Source: a bacterium (GTDB lineage: Bacteria; Electryoneota; RPQS01). Taken from it: a stretch of 32,114 nucleotides of DNA. The notes under the pieces were generated by a model. It searched no databases, had not been told where the DNA came from, and worked only from the letters and a program-made list of their open reading frames with translations. Below are positions 7,101 to 13,521 of this stretch, in pieces. The position numbers and the translations under genes are program-made. The DNA lies in contig JAHIZR010000060.1 in NCBI GenBank assembly GCA_018814465.1, positions 1 through 32,114 of the forward strand. The letters are read 5' to 3'. Each line of letters opens with the position of its first letter. Position 1 is the first letter of the stretch.

Positions 7101-9150
7101 GCGTGACAAAGCGTGCGCTGTCAAGAACCATCGTGGCCGGACCGGCATCGGAGATCAGCTTTACGGGGCCTTCGGTGTCGATTGATTTGCGGAATTGAAC
7201 CGGCCGGTCGGGAGCGATGCCGTTGATTCTCGGTATGACAACACTTTCATTGTAGGTCCCTGAAGCAATAAAGAATGTGACTGTGTCGGAGATTCCACGC
7301 TCGCCCAACGCCTGCATGGCAGCGGAAAAAGTCGCGAAGTCCGCATTCAGACCGCCCAGACGGTACGCTCCATGAAGCGGCTGCCCGAGTACGGAGATGA
7401 ATGTCGAAAGCGTATTGTCAGCGGGATTTTGATCATCGGGCAGGATGATTTCGACTCGCAGTTCACCGGAAGAGGGCGCAAATCCGGTTGCCCAAGTGAT
7501 CGAGAACGTGTCTGTTTCCAGAGGAAGCAGTGTGATGAGTGTTTGCGCTTGCGGATTGTCCAGATAATAAACGCGAAGCGGCACATCGGATTGGATCTGG
7601 GAGCCGCGGTTTTGAGCCACGACGTCAACACTTACATTAGAGAGTTCGGGGCAGATCGTGCAGGAGTTTGACAATTCGAGAACCGCAAAATCAGCAGGCG
7701 GGGCGGTAAATCCATATTCGTCCGCTCCCCGGTCGGGCGGCTGGCTGCGCTCATCGTCGTCGATATCGGTGAGAATGTAGGAGATGGGCGTTCCGTTCTG
7801 ATGGGCGAGTCCACCGCTGGCGGCGAGATGCAAGTCCGTTTCACCGGTGAATACAGGGTCGCCAGTCAGACTTTGAAAATCACCGCCGGAGCAGGACTGC
7901 CATGACGTCAGGTCAGGACGATCAACGTTGCCGCACTTGCCCAGGATGTAGCCGATACCCGTACCGTGAAAAATATTGAAATCCGAATTGATAATACCGG
8001 TAGGAGATTGAATGAAGATGCAGTAGGCGGCGCCGGACTGGACATTATTGAAGAGGATGTTGTTGCGAAGCTTGGCAACCAGAGACGGATTGAAGTTGTT
8101 ATGATGAACGCAGTAAGAGCCGCCGGTCGCCGAGACATCGTTGATGTAGATTGAATTCGAATAGATCTCGCACATCCCGGACGCCCAATCCAGCGCTCGA
8201 ATCTGGGAGCCGCCGGTGTTTGCGAAGCCATAGATGAAGTTATTGTATGCTCGCACGAGAGATGTTGTGGAGCCGGCGATGATCTTGACGGCAACCGCGC
8301 GTGAATTGGAGGTGACCAGATCGTGGATGCGGTTGCAGCGGACGGAGACGGTATCAGACGCGGAAAGTGTTCCGACATAGACGCCGTCGATTTCGCCGGA
8401 CAAACCCGCATTTACTTGAATCTCGCATTGCTCGATGACGAGGCGCTGCTGATGATCAAGATAGACTCCGCGCTGAACGCTGTCAATAACACAGTTGGCG
8501 ATTCTTGAATCAAGACCGGAAACGGAAGAGGAGGAAAGGTGGATGCCGTCGGCGGCGTTGATGACAGTCAGATTTTCGAGTAGGAGACTATCGCTGGCAG
8601 ATCCACGGCTCTCGACCGCATATGACGTACTGAGAGCCGTGCCGCTGCCGCGGATCACACCGTTTCCAAACGCGATGTTGGAACAGCCGTTTTCGAAGAT
8701 CAGCGCGCGTTGTCCGGGATCGCCCTGGCAGGTAACAGAGATTCCATGGAAACTGATATATGACGCTCCGGAGAAGGTAATCACACCCGTGTTGTTTGCG
8801 CCGGCGGAAGTTATAGTAACCGTGCTGTCGGGATGGGACGATACGAATTCAAGCCATGCAGCGGGAGAACTGCCTGCAACCGGAGGGAATGTCAGGGACT
8901 CTGTATAAGTGCCGGGATAGACGAAGATCGTGGTCGGACCGGAAATGCCATCAGCTGACAATGTGTCGAGTAAAGCGGCAAATGTAGGGAAGTCATCATT
9001 CCCGCCGCCGAGATCATACGTGCCGGATAACGAGAGAGTGGGGGAGGGGAGCGAGGACGGTAATGACTCTAAGCGGTCAACAGGCGCGCTAACGAGGAGG
9101 AGAGGAAACAGAATGAGACAAATGAACAGCCACTTTACGGCGGAGTTCAT
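4165..9150 (-). CDS. Large secreted parallel beta-helix protein with CARDB and Fn3-like domains
   Basis: A 1661-residue exported protein of unknown substrate. The chosen ATG (9150) gives a clean signal peptide, MNSAVKWLFICLILFPLLLV; an in-frame TTG at 9192 would add 14 residues of non-signal sequence. The protein is three tandem units starting at about residues 43, 594 and 1142, each opening G(T/A)Y-x-hydrophobic-GG-x-x-x-DF. Each unit continues with pectate-lyase-like right-handed beta-helix repeats rich in Asn (YNNFIYGF, YHNSI) and closes with a DIDG...PPDIGADEY motif. Units 1 and 2 are followed by CARDB-like beta-sandwiches, unit 3 by an Fn3-like module. Unlike three other secreted proteins in this window, it ends TPPPE with no T9SS sorting domain. 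Probable role: cell-surface or extracellular adhesion or glycan binding (inference). Confidence 0.85.
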   Translation of the reverse strand: MNSAVKWLFICLILFPLLLVSAPVDRLESLPSSLPSPTLSLSGTYDLGGGNDDFPTFAALLDTLSADGISGPTTIFVYPGTYTESLTFPPVAGSSPAAWLEFVSSHPDSTVTITSAGANNTGVITFSGASYISFHGISVTCQGDPGQRALIFENGCSNIAFGNGVIRGSGTALSTSYAVESRGSASDSLLLENLTVINAADGIHLSSSSVSGLDSRIANCVIDSVQRGVYLDHQQRLVIEQCEIQVNAGLSGEIDGVYVGTLSASDTVSVRCNRIHDLVTSNSRAVAVKIIAGSTTSLVRAYNNFIYGFANTGGSQIRALDWASGMCEIYSNSIYINDVSATGGSYCVHHNNFNPSLVAKLRNNILFNNVQSGAAYCIFIQSPTGIINSDFNIFHGTGIGYILGKCGNVDRPDLTSWQSCSGGDFQSLTGDPVFTGETDLHLAASGGLAHQNGTPISYILTDIDDDERSQPPDRGADEYGFTAPPADFAVLELSNSCTICPELSNVSVDVVAQNRGSQIQSDVPLRVYYLDNPQAQTLITLLPLETDTFSITWATGFAPSSGELRVEIILPDDQNPADNTLSTFISVLGQPLHGAYRLGGLNADFATFSAAMQALGERGISDTVTFFIASGTYNESVVIPRINGIAPDRPVQFRKSIDTEGPVKLISDAGPATMVLDSARFVTLDGISIEAAEPNNVALLLQGEASYNTVCNGSLKSFSPSDISTIGARVTGGGCHGNRFDDLTVSNCYHGFKLDGSSANPDSSTVIESCVITNSVRSIFLLRQKNCEILRNTISPGFEHSTYHGYGVYIASLLAGDSTLVEGNTITGAQGDADVHGIFSAANDGMGLIYNNFIAGWNISGGGAVYGIQAGSGFSKVYHNSICMSGLPGAAGIYALSVNGSSTFMDARNNAVEVSECGSRAFCWKYQNGSLSSQNNVYYSPCEGDSFSFALFSIDSVYQTLAEWAEIRNLDTTSLFENPGFVSPADLHIQPYSSALDGIGEFLPEVSLDIDGEPRDNPPDIGADEYNYSVPSADFSVGWFSEPASQYSALTAYQFSVEVTNLGGDAQTGVPVQLLFNDIVQDEELVSLLAGESAVIAFDWFTPEAELLGGLLSIRSLLMGDMVPANDRTDLEVIIAGAPLMGTYQIGGGTSDFASLGQAVQSLEIRGVQNPVVIELFPGDYCESISISALPGSSTLASVRIKPANDDTASVYIKASVGEAVVTLDGACYLDMEGINLVAQGSCTGALLIKTNSSHNKFSRAALLGPDSANIESFGARFEIRNCDFNSLDRVLITGAYSGVSLKAEEPGFQAYGTQIGNCVIQHARYGIYIDDQVDCVVRDNEIIPGSSSTLSAVCYGIFVTHLNSGGSVEICGNRIHGFADASGSVTNRAVGIYSSPAAGGVVTAYNNFIYDFSAVQSLKIAGIYLSVGASYIYHNSILIDESPSPNEISGILIFAGSDNDIRNNNIVSLESDVASRGIYALGGGAQSSDYNNLYGTSPLFQIGAVGTTEYPTLSEWQSTGYDLNSVSLDPRFLSAEDLHIDDSFPDFDDLGDESVPVTVDIDGQTRGNPPDIGADEFDFILIPDPPQNLTLAVADTDLILRWQPAVDAQSYHVYMGDSLNFIPDASTRITTTSDTFYVHQISEEDLKFFLIIADSTPPPE

Positions 9151-9273
9151 CTGAATCAAGGACGTGGATGATATTAAATTCTTAGTTAACAAACCTATCG
9201 CTGGTCAAAATCTGTTCATCAGGTCGGGTGCAAAATAATCCCGCACAGCAAAAAATGGCATCCGTCAGAAATT

Positions 9274-9312
9274 GGATATGATCATGATAACCTAAAAGTT
9301 AGCATGATATCC
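9274..9312. promoter_or_regulatory. Imperfect inverted repeat, operator-like
   Basis: Seen: GGATAT-gat-CATG-a-TAAC, loop CTAAAA, then GTTA-g-CATG-ATATCC. Fourteen pairs with a 3-nt bulge and one mismatch. There is no T run, so a terminator is unlikely. A protein-binding site between divergent genes is one reading. Confidence 0.3.
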
Positions 9313-9519
9313 TGTATAGTCATAACTCGACATAATAAGATAATATGGAATAGCGATTCTGTAAAGCGAAATCATAGGAATAATTGAGATTTATTGGCTG
9401 TGAATCTAACACATTCATCCTCACCAATTCCTTGTTTTAGCTTGAAGTTCACAGTAAAAACTATTATCTTAATTGCTTAGAGGTATAGGCTTAAACTATT
9501 GATATCATATAAGTAAGAT

Positions 9520-9687
9520 ATGTTCTCGACAGAGAATGATAGCAGATTGCAGCAATCAAGAAGCCGTACAGGCAGGTATTTCAACGAGGATCCGATTAGT
9601 GACCCAGTAAATATCGCTGTTTTCAGAATGCGGGAGAGAATTTTTATGGGAAAGCCTCCTGCCCAAAAGAGCGAGGATCGCGGGTGA
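9520..9687 (+). pseudogene. Short reading frame with RHS-like core remnant
   Basis: Seen: ATG at 9520 to TGA at 9685, 55 codons. Codons at 9571-9615 read GRYFNEDPISDPVNI, which resembles the GRY/F-x-x-x-DPI signature found near the end of RHS/YD-repeat cores. The rest is unlike RHS and the ribosome-binding site is weak. Either a decayed RHS tail or a chance match. Confidence 0.2.
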
Positions 9688-9777
9688 GATTGCGAGAGGT
9701 TCAATCCCGGCGCGGAGAGCGGAAGCAGATCGATTGAATTGAGACCACTCACACTTTTCTAATATTTTCATGTTTAT

Positions 9778-9806
9778 TTGACAGGTTGTTTCCTGAATTC
9801 GTTATC
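9778..9806 (+). promoter_or_regulatory. Possible promoter of the M32 peptidase
   Basis: Seen: a perfect -35 TTGACA (9778-9783), 17-nt spacer, then GTTATC (9801-9806), a poor -10. The position, about 58 nt before the start codon, is reasonable. Confidence 0.35.
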
Positions 9807-9863
9807 GTTAGTCAGATTTGTTAAGGATAGCGATTCAAGGAGACGAAAAAGAAGGATACTTTC

Positions 9864-11372
9864 ATGATGGATACACGCACGGCTTACGAAGCACTGATAA
9901 AGGAATATAAAGCGGTCTCGACGCTCGGATCGATCGAGGGTTTACTGCATTGGGATCTGCAGACGATGATGCCGCGGAAGGGAGCGGTGATTCGCGCGGA
10001 TCAGATGGCGATTATTTCGGGTTTGGCGCACCAGAAGCTGACTTCTGACAAGGTGCGGGATCTGCTGGGGACGCTGAACACCGCGGAGAATACGCTTAGT
10101 GACGAAGAACGCGCGAATCTGCGCGAGATCGACCGGGATTTCACGCGCGCAACGAAACTGCCGCAGGAGCTGGTGGAGGAGCTGACTCGTCAACGGTCGA
10201 AGTGCCACAATGTCTGGGAAGCGGCGCGCGAAGCCGGAGACTTCTCAAAATTTGCCCCGGATCTGGAGAAACTCGTTGACTTGACCAAGCAGCAAGCGGA
10301 GTGTCTCGGATATGAGGATACGCCGCTGGATGCGCTGATCGATGAGTATGAACCGGGAGCGACGGCGGCGTCGCTAACGACGATGTTCAATGAAGCAAAA
10401 AAGACGACGATTCCGCTGCTGAATAAAATTCTGGGATCTGCGGTTAAAGCCAATTTCGATTTTCAGAAGCAAACCTTTCCGCAACCAAAGCAGAAGGCTT
10501 TCGGGGAAGAGATCACAACGGTGATCGGATTTGACAAGTTGGGTAGCCGGCTTGATTCAGCCGTGCATCCGTTCTGCTCGGGAGGCCGGGGCGATATTCG
10601 AATCACAGCGCGCTATAACGAGCATGCTCCGCAGCAGGCGATTTTCGGGATTATTCATGAAACCGGACATGGTTTGTATGAGCAGGGAGTGAGGGAGGAT
10701 ACGCTGGGGACGCCATTGTCACAGCCGCTGAGTTATGGACTGCATGAATCGCAGAGCCGAATGTGGGAGAATATCATCGGCCGCAGTCTGCCGTTTTGGA
10801 AATTAAGCTATCCGATTCTGACGAAGTATTTCGGGGCAGAGTTAAAGGGCGTCAGCGTTGAAGACTGGGTGCTGGCGATCAACCATGTCGAGCAGAGTTT
10901 TGTGCGGGTCGAGGCCGACGAACTTACTTATGATTTGCATATCATTCTGCGGTTCGAGATCGAACGTGAGCTGTTTGCCGGAACGATTTCGGTGGCGGAT
11001 TTGCCGACGGTGTGGAACAAGAAATTCGAGGACTACTTGGGCTTGACTCCTCCGAATAACGGCAAAGAGGGTGTGATGCAGGATATTCATTGGGCGATGG
11101 GAAGCTTCGGATACTTTCCGTCCTATAGTGTGGGAAACATCGCGGCGGCGCAGTTCTGGGCGAAGATGAAGGAAGATATGCCGAAGCTGGAACAGCAGAT
11201 AGAAACAGGCGACTTCAAGGATATTCTGAATTGGCTTATCGTGAACGTACATGAACAGGGCCGCCGCTATTCACGCGATGACCTGATGAAGCGCGCGACG
11301 GGGACTCCGCTGGATGTCAAGCACTATGCGAACTATTTGACGGAGAAGTTCACGAAGCTGTATCGGGTGTAA
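9864..11372 (+). CDS. M32 (carboxypeptidase Taq family) metallocarboxypeptidase
   Basis: Zinc-dependent, probably cytoplasmic enzyme that trims amino acids from peptide C-termini. 502 residues, the usual family length (about 500). The M32 signatures are present in order: HPF (235-237), DIRIT (244-248, DxRxT), the zinc-binding HETGH (265-269), HESQSR (294-299, supplying the third ligand Glu295), and GVMQDIHW (403-410, GxxQDxHW). No signal peptide. The start is ATG-ATG; AAGGA (9852-9856) sits 7 nt before the first and 10 nt before the second, so either could serve. Downstream lie heptamer repeats and two hairpin elements, which suggests a single-gene transcript. Likely role: peptide turnover. 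Confidence 0.95.
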   Translation: MMDTRTAYEALIKEYKAVSTLGSIEGLLHWDLQTMMPRKGAVIRADQMAIISGLAHQKLTSDKVRDLLGTLNTAENTLSDEERANLREIDRDFTRATKLPQELVEELTRQRSKCHNVWEAAREAGDFSKFAPDLEKLVDLTKQQAECLGYEDTPLDALIDEYEPGATAASLTTMFNEAKKTTIPLLNKILGSAVKANFDFQKQTFPQPKQKAFGEEITTVIGFDKLGSRLDSAVHPFCSGGRGDIRITARYNEHAPQQAIFGIIHETGHGLYEQGVREDTLGTPLSQPLSYGLHESQSRMWENIIGRSLPFWKLSYPILTKYFGAELKGVSVEDWVLAINHVEQSFVRVEADELTYDLHIILRFEIERELFAGTISVADLPTVWNKKFEDYLGLTPPNNGKEGVMQDIHWAMGSFGYFPSYSVGNIAAAQFWAKMKEDMPKLEQQIETGDFKDILNWLIVNVHEQGRRYSRDDLMKRATGTPLDVKHYANYLTEKFTKLYRV

Positions 11373-11407
11373 GGATGAAGGCGGAAGGATGAAGGATGAA
11401 GCCTGAA
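11373..11407 (+). repeat. Heptamer tandem repeat GGATGAA-type x5
   Basis: Seen: GGATGAA, GGCGGAA, GGATGAA, GGATGAA, GCCTGAA, in register and starting at the base after the TAA stop of the peptidase gene. Same unit as at 2791-2818. Confidence 0.7.
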
Positions 11408-11410
11408 GAA

Positions 11411-11486
11411 GATTCCGGCAGGGTTGCGCTGAAAATATGTTGTGCCTGCAAGAAAAAGGAATTGGCTGCTTAACCCTGCTCGGCGG
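11411..11486 (+). repeat. Long hairpin element, copy 4
   Basis: Seen: GATTCCGGCAGGGTTGCGC on the left and CTGCTTAACCCTGC plus TCGGCGG on the right. It has the A-T variant of the lower stem, like copy 3. The loop sequence differs from the other copies. Confidence 0.75.
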
Positions 11487-11496
11487 GAAGGATAGA

Positions 11497-11567
11497 ATTC
11501 CGGCCGGGTTGCGCACCATTACAGATTTGTTTGCTGAACATTCTCTGTGCTTAGCCCGGCTCGGCGG
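11497..11567 (+). repeat. Long hairpin element, copy 5
   Basis: Seen: ATTCCGGCCGGGTTGCGCAC on the left and CTGTGCTTAGCCCGGC plus TCGGCGG on the right. It follows copy 4 after only 10 nt and carries the C-G variant of the lower stem, so the pair is not a simple recent tandem duplication. Confidence 0.75.
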
Positions 11568-11590
11568 AGATGGTTTTTTGAAGGTGGATA

Positions 11591-11851
11591 ATGGCACTCT
11601 ATTTTGTTATCGGTGTATTAGTCGTGGCTGCTGTGATTGGGTGGTTGGCGAACGTGTCAACGCATAATCGGTATCTTGAAGCTGCTCATCTGGGCTTTCC
11701 GCTAATCGTTATTGTGATTTGCTTTCGGTTATTCTTGCAGGGATATCCTTACTATGCAGTCGGGCTCTTCGTTTTTTACGGTGTCATCTTTTCCATATCA
11801 GTAGTACTGCGAGCAAAAAGGCGAAGAGCATATAACCGTACGTGGAAATAA
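11591..11851 (+). CDS. Small membrane protein of unknown function
   Basis: 86 residues, not recognised. Hydrophobic segments at about 3-20, 33-50 and 54-74 suggest two or three membrane helices, followed by a basic tail (RAKRRRAYNRTWK) that would sit in the cytoplasm. The ATG has a strong ribosome-binding site, AAGGTGG (11581-11587), three bases upstream, which is the main reason to accept it. It lies between hairpin elements, with no obvious operon partner. A longer overlapping frame starting upstream at 11437 reads through two hairpin elements and is not credible. Confidence 0.6.
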   Translation: MALYFVIGVLVVAAVIGWLANVSTHNRYLEAAHLGFPLIVIVICFRLFLQGYPYYAVGLFVFYGVIFSISVVLRAKRRRAYNRTWK

Positions 11852-11869
11852 AAAAGAGGTGGGAATTAT

Positions 11870-11904
11870 GAAACCTGAAACTCGAAACGAGAAACTTGAA
11901 AGGA
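11870..11904 (+). repeat. Heptamer tandem repeat GAAACNN x5
   Basis: Seen: GAAACCT, GAAACTC, GAAACGA, GAAACTT, GAAAGGA, in register, 18 nt after the stop of the small membrane protein. The unit differs from GGATGAA but has the same length and purine bias. Confidence 0.65.
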
Positions 11905-11930
11905 TACATCCGATAGATGTATTTCTCCAG

Positions 11931-11964
11931 ATTCCGGGCACCCGGGGACGGGCGCCTCGGCGGA
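11931..11964 (+). repeat. Short hairpin element, copy S1
   Basis: Seen: ATTCCGGGCACCCGGGGACG followed by GGCGCCTCGGCGGA. GCACCC pairs with GGGCGC around a GGGGAC turn, with one A-C mismatch. It shares the ends ATTCCGG and CTCGGCGG with the long elements. Nearly identical to S3 at 24579. Confidence 0.65.
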
Positions 11965-11971
11965 ACATTAT

Positions 11972-12044
11972 GTTCCGGGTAAGGTTGCGCATCTAAAAAT
12001 GATACGATAACCGAGCGATTTCTGCGCTTAGCTCGGCTCGGCGA
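11972..12044 (+). repeat. Long hairpin element, copy 6 (divergent)
   Basis: Seen: TTCCGGGTAAGGTTGCGCA on the left, CTGCGCTTAGCTCGGCTCGG on the right. The arms have drifted, but the GTTGCGC and GCGCTTAG landmarks and the 73-nt length are kept. Confidence 0.6.
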
Positions 12045-12050
12045 GAAGGG

Positions 12051-12076
12051 AACCCACACCCCGGAGGGTGTGGGTT
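12051..12076. terminator. Perfect hairpin between convergent genes
   Basis: Seen: AACCCACACC (12051-12060), loop CCGGAG, GGTGTGGGTT (12067-12076). A 10-bp perfect stem, 23 nt beyond the minus-strand symporter stop and also downstream of the plus-strand small membrane gene. Neither strand has a T run, so it may block or protect transcripts rather than act as a classic terminator. Confidence 0.5.
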
Positions 12077-12098
12077 AGTATGGATGAAGGGGAATGTG

Positions 12099-13364
12099 CT
12101 ATTTGATGTTGAAGTCGGGATTGTCTTGATTAAAGATTTTTTCATTGAGCTCGCCTTCGGACTTGGCGATCACGACAGCGGCGGCGGAATCCCCCGTAAT
12201 ATTGACGGCAGTCCGCATCATATCAAGCAAGCGATCCACGCCGATAATGAGCGCGATACCCTCGACGGGAAGGTTAACGGAGATGAGCACCATTGACAGG
12301 GTGATCAGACCGACACCGGGTACTCCGGCGGCGCCGATGGAGGCGAGCGACGCGGTTAAGACTACTGTGACCAGATCGGGGATCGTCAGGCTGATATTAT
12401 AGACTTGAGCGATGAAGGCCGCCGCGACTCCCTGCATGATCGCCGTGCCATCCATGTTGATGGTTGCGCCGAGCGGCAGAGCAAAACTGGCGATGCCGCT
12501 GGAGACACCGTTTCGAGTTTCATTGACTTCCATCGTGACCGGGAGTGTGGCATTGGATGAAGAGGTCGAGAAGGCGACGGTCATCGCGGGAAACATGTTC
12601 TTGTAAAACTGCACGGGAGAGACACGGCCGATTACTGTGAGTAGCGCGGGATAGACAAGAGCAAGCTGCAACAAAAGCGCGGCAATCAGCGTCAAAACAT
12701 AACTAAGCAAGGGCAGGAGCACATCGAGTCCCTGCTCGATAAAAACCTTCGAAATAAGCGCGAACACACCGGGAACAGCCAGCCAGAGAACGATTTCCAC
12801 TACGCGCATCATCATGTCATTCAGTACTTCCAGGATGCGCATCACCGGCTCACTCTTCTTTCCTATCTGAGCCAGTGCAATCCCCACGATCAGTGCGAAA
12901 AAGATAATCTGCAGCATGGAGCCTTCGACCATGGACTGAAAGGGATTCTTGGGAATCATGTCCACGAATACATCCATGATGAAGGGAGCTTCCTTTGGAG
13001 TGAAGGAGGCATCTGTCGGGATCGTTATAGACTCTCCCGGGCGCACAATACCGGCGGCGAGTGTGAGTGCGATAGTCACCGCGATCGCTGTTGTAACCAT
13101 ATAGAGAACAACGACTTTTATACCAACCCTACCCAATTTCTTAGGATCGCCGACGGAAGCAGCTCCATAAGTGAGGGAGATCAGGACAATGGGCACAACC
13201 AGCATCGTAATCGCACGGAGAAAGATGCTGCCGATGGGCTGGAAAAGCCACTTAACCAGACCGTCATTGAATTCGGCTGAAAAAGCGTTGTGGGCCACGA
13301 TGCCGAAAATCAAGCCGGCGCCCAATGCGATTAATATCCAGGATGTAAGAGATAATTTTTTCAT
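12099..13364 (-). CDS. Dicarboxylate/amino acid:cation (Na+ or H+) symporter, DAACS family
   Basis: Inner-membrane secondary transporter of the GltP/GltT/DctA family that takes up glutamate, aspartate or C4-dicarboxylates with Na+ or H+. 421 residues from the chosen ATG (13364), giving MKKLSLTSWILIALGAGLIF; an upstream in-frame start would add 26 residues that read through a hairpin element. Family hallmarks: the serine-rich re-entrant loop SSSNATLPVT (268-277), the cation-site NMDGT (303-307), the GVPGVG loop, and near the C-terminus RLLDMMRTAVNITGDS, whose Asp, Arg and Asn bind substrate in family structures. An Arg in the RT position is usual for acidic substrates. Glutamate versus dicarboxylate cannot be told by eye. 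Monocistronic, convergent with the small membrane gene and divergent from the TonB receptor. Confidence 0.93.
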   Translation of the reverse strand: MKKLSLTSWILIALGAGLIFGIVAHNAFSAEFNDGLVKWLFQPIGSIFLRAITMLVVPIVLISLTYGAASVGDPKKLGRVGIKVVVLYMVTTAIAVTIALTLAAGIVRPGESITIPTDASFTPKEAPFIMDVFVDMIPKNPFQSMVEGSMLQIIFFALIVGIALAQIGKKSEPVMRILEVLNDMMMRVVEIVLWLAVPGVFALISKVFIEQGLDVLLPLLSYVLTLIAALLLQLALVYPALLTVIGRVSPVQFYKNMFPAMTVAFSTSSSNATLPVTMEVNETRNGVSSGIASFALPLGATINMDGTAIMQGVAAAFIAQVYNISLTIPDLVTVVLTASLASIGAAGVPGVGLITLSMVLISVNLPVEGIALIIGVDRLLDMMRTAVNITGDSAAAVVIAKSEGELNEKIFNQDNPDFNIK

Positions 13365-13402
13365 GGAGCCGCTACTCAAGTATTGTAAATCACAACAGCA
13401 GA

Positions 13403-13436
13403 ATTCCGGGCGCCCGAAGACGGGCGGCCCGGCGGA
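13403..13436 (+). repeat. Short hairpin element, copy S2
   Basis: Seen: ATTCCGGGCGCCCGAAGACG then GGCGGCCCGGCGGA. GCCCG pairs with CGGGC around AAGA. It lies between the divergent symporter and TonB receptor genes, so here it cannot be a terminator for either of them. Confidence 0.6.
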
Positions 13437-13521
13437 TTCCAATAGACAGGTTCTAAGTTAGAGAACCGAATCATGAATCGCAACAGGAAAGCAGCATAGA
13501 ATTAACTTCAATCGGAGAAAA

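Larger units (their letters stand above)
9151..9863. other. Gene-poor divergent intergenic region
   Basis: 713 nt, visibly richer in A and T than the flanking genes, separating the minus-strand beta-helix gene from the plus-strand M32 peptidase. It holds an inverted repeat (9274-9312), a weak 55-codon reading frame with an RHS-like stretch (9520-9687) and a possible peptidase promoter near 9778. Nothing else convincing is seen. Confidence 0.6.

Noticed and set aside
4165..9192. TTG at 9192 as the start of the beta-helix protein
   Set aside because: It would place 14 polar residues before a complete signal peptide; ATG at 9150 starts directly with a basic n-region and hydrophobic core.
11437..11667. 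76-codon frame overlapping the start of the small membrane gene
   Set aside because: It reads through two hairpin elements and has no ribosome-binding site. The 11591 frame has both a strong site and a membrane-protein pattern.
11868..11996. 42-codon frame with a good ribosome-binding site after the small membrane gene
   Set aside because: It is made of the GAAACNN heptamer array, then short element S1, then the left arm of long element 6. It is better explained by those repeats than as a protein.
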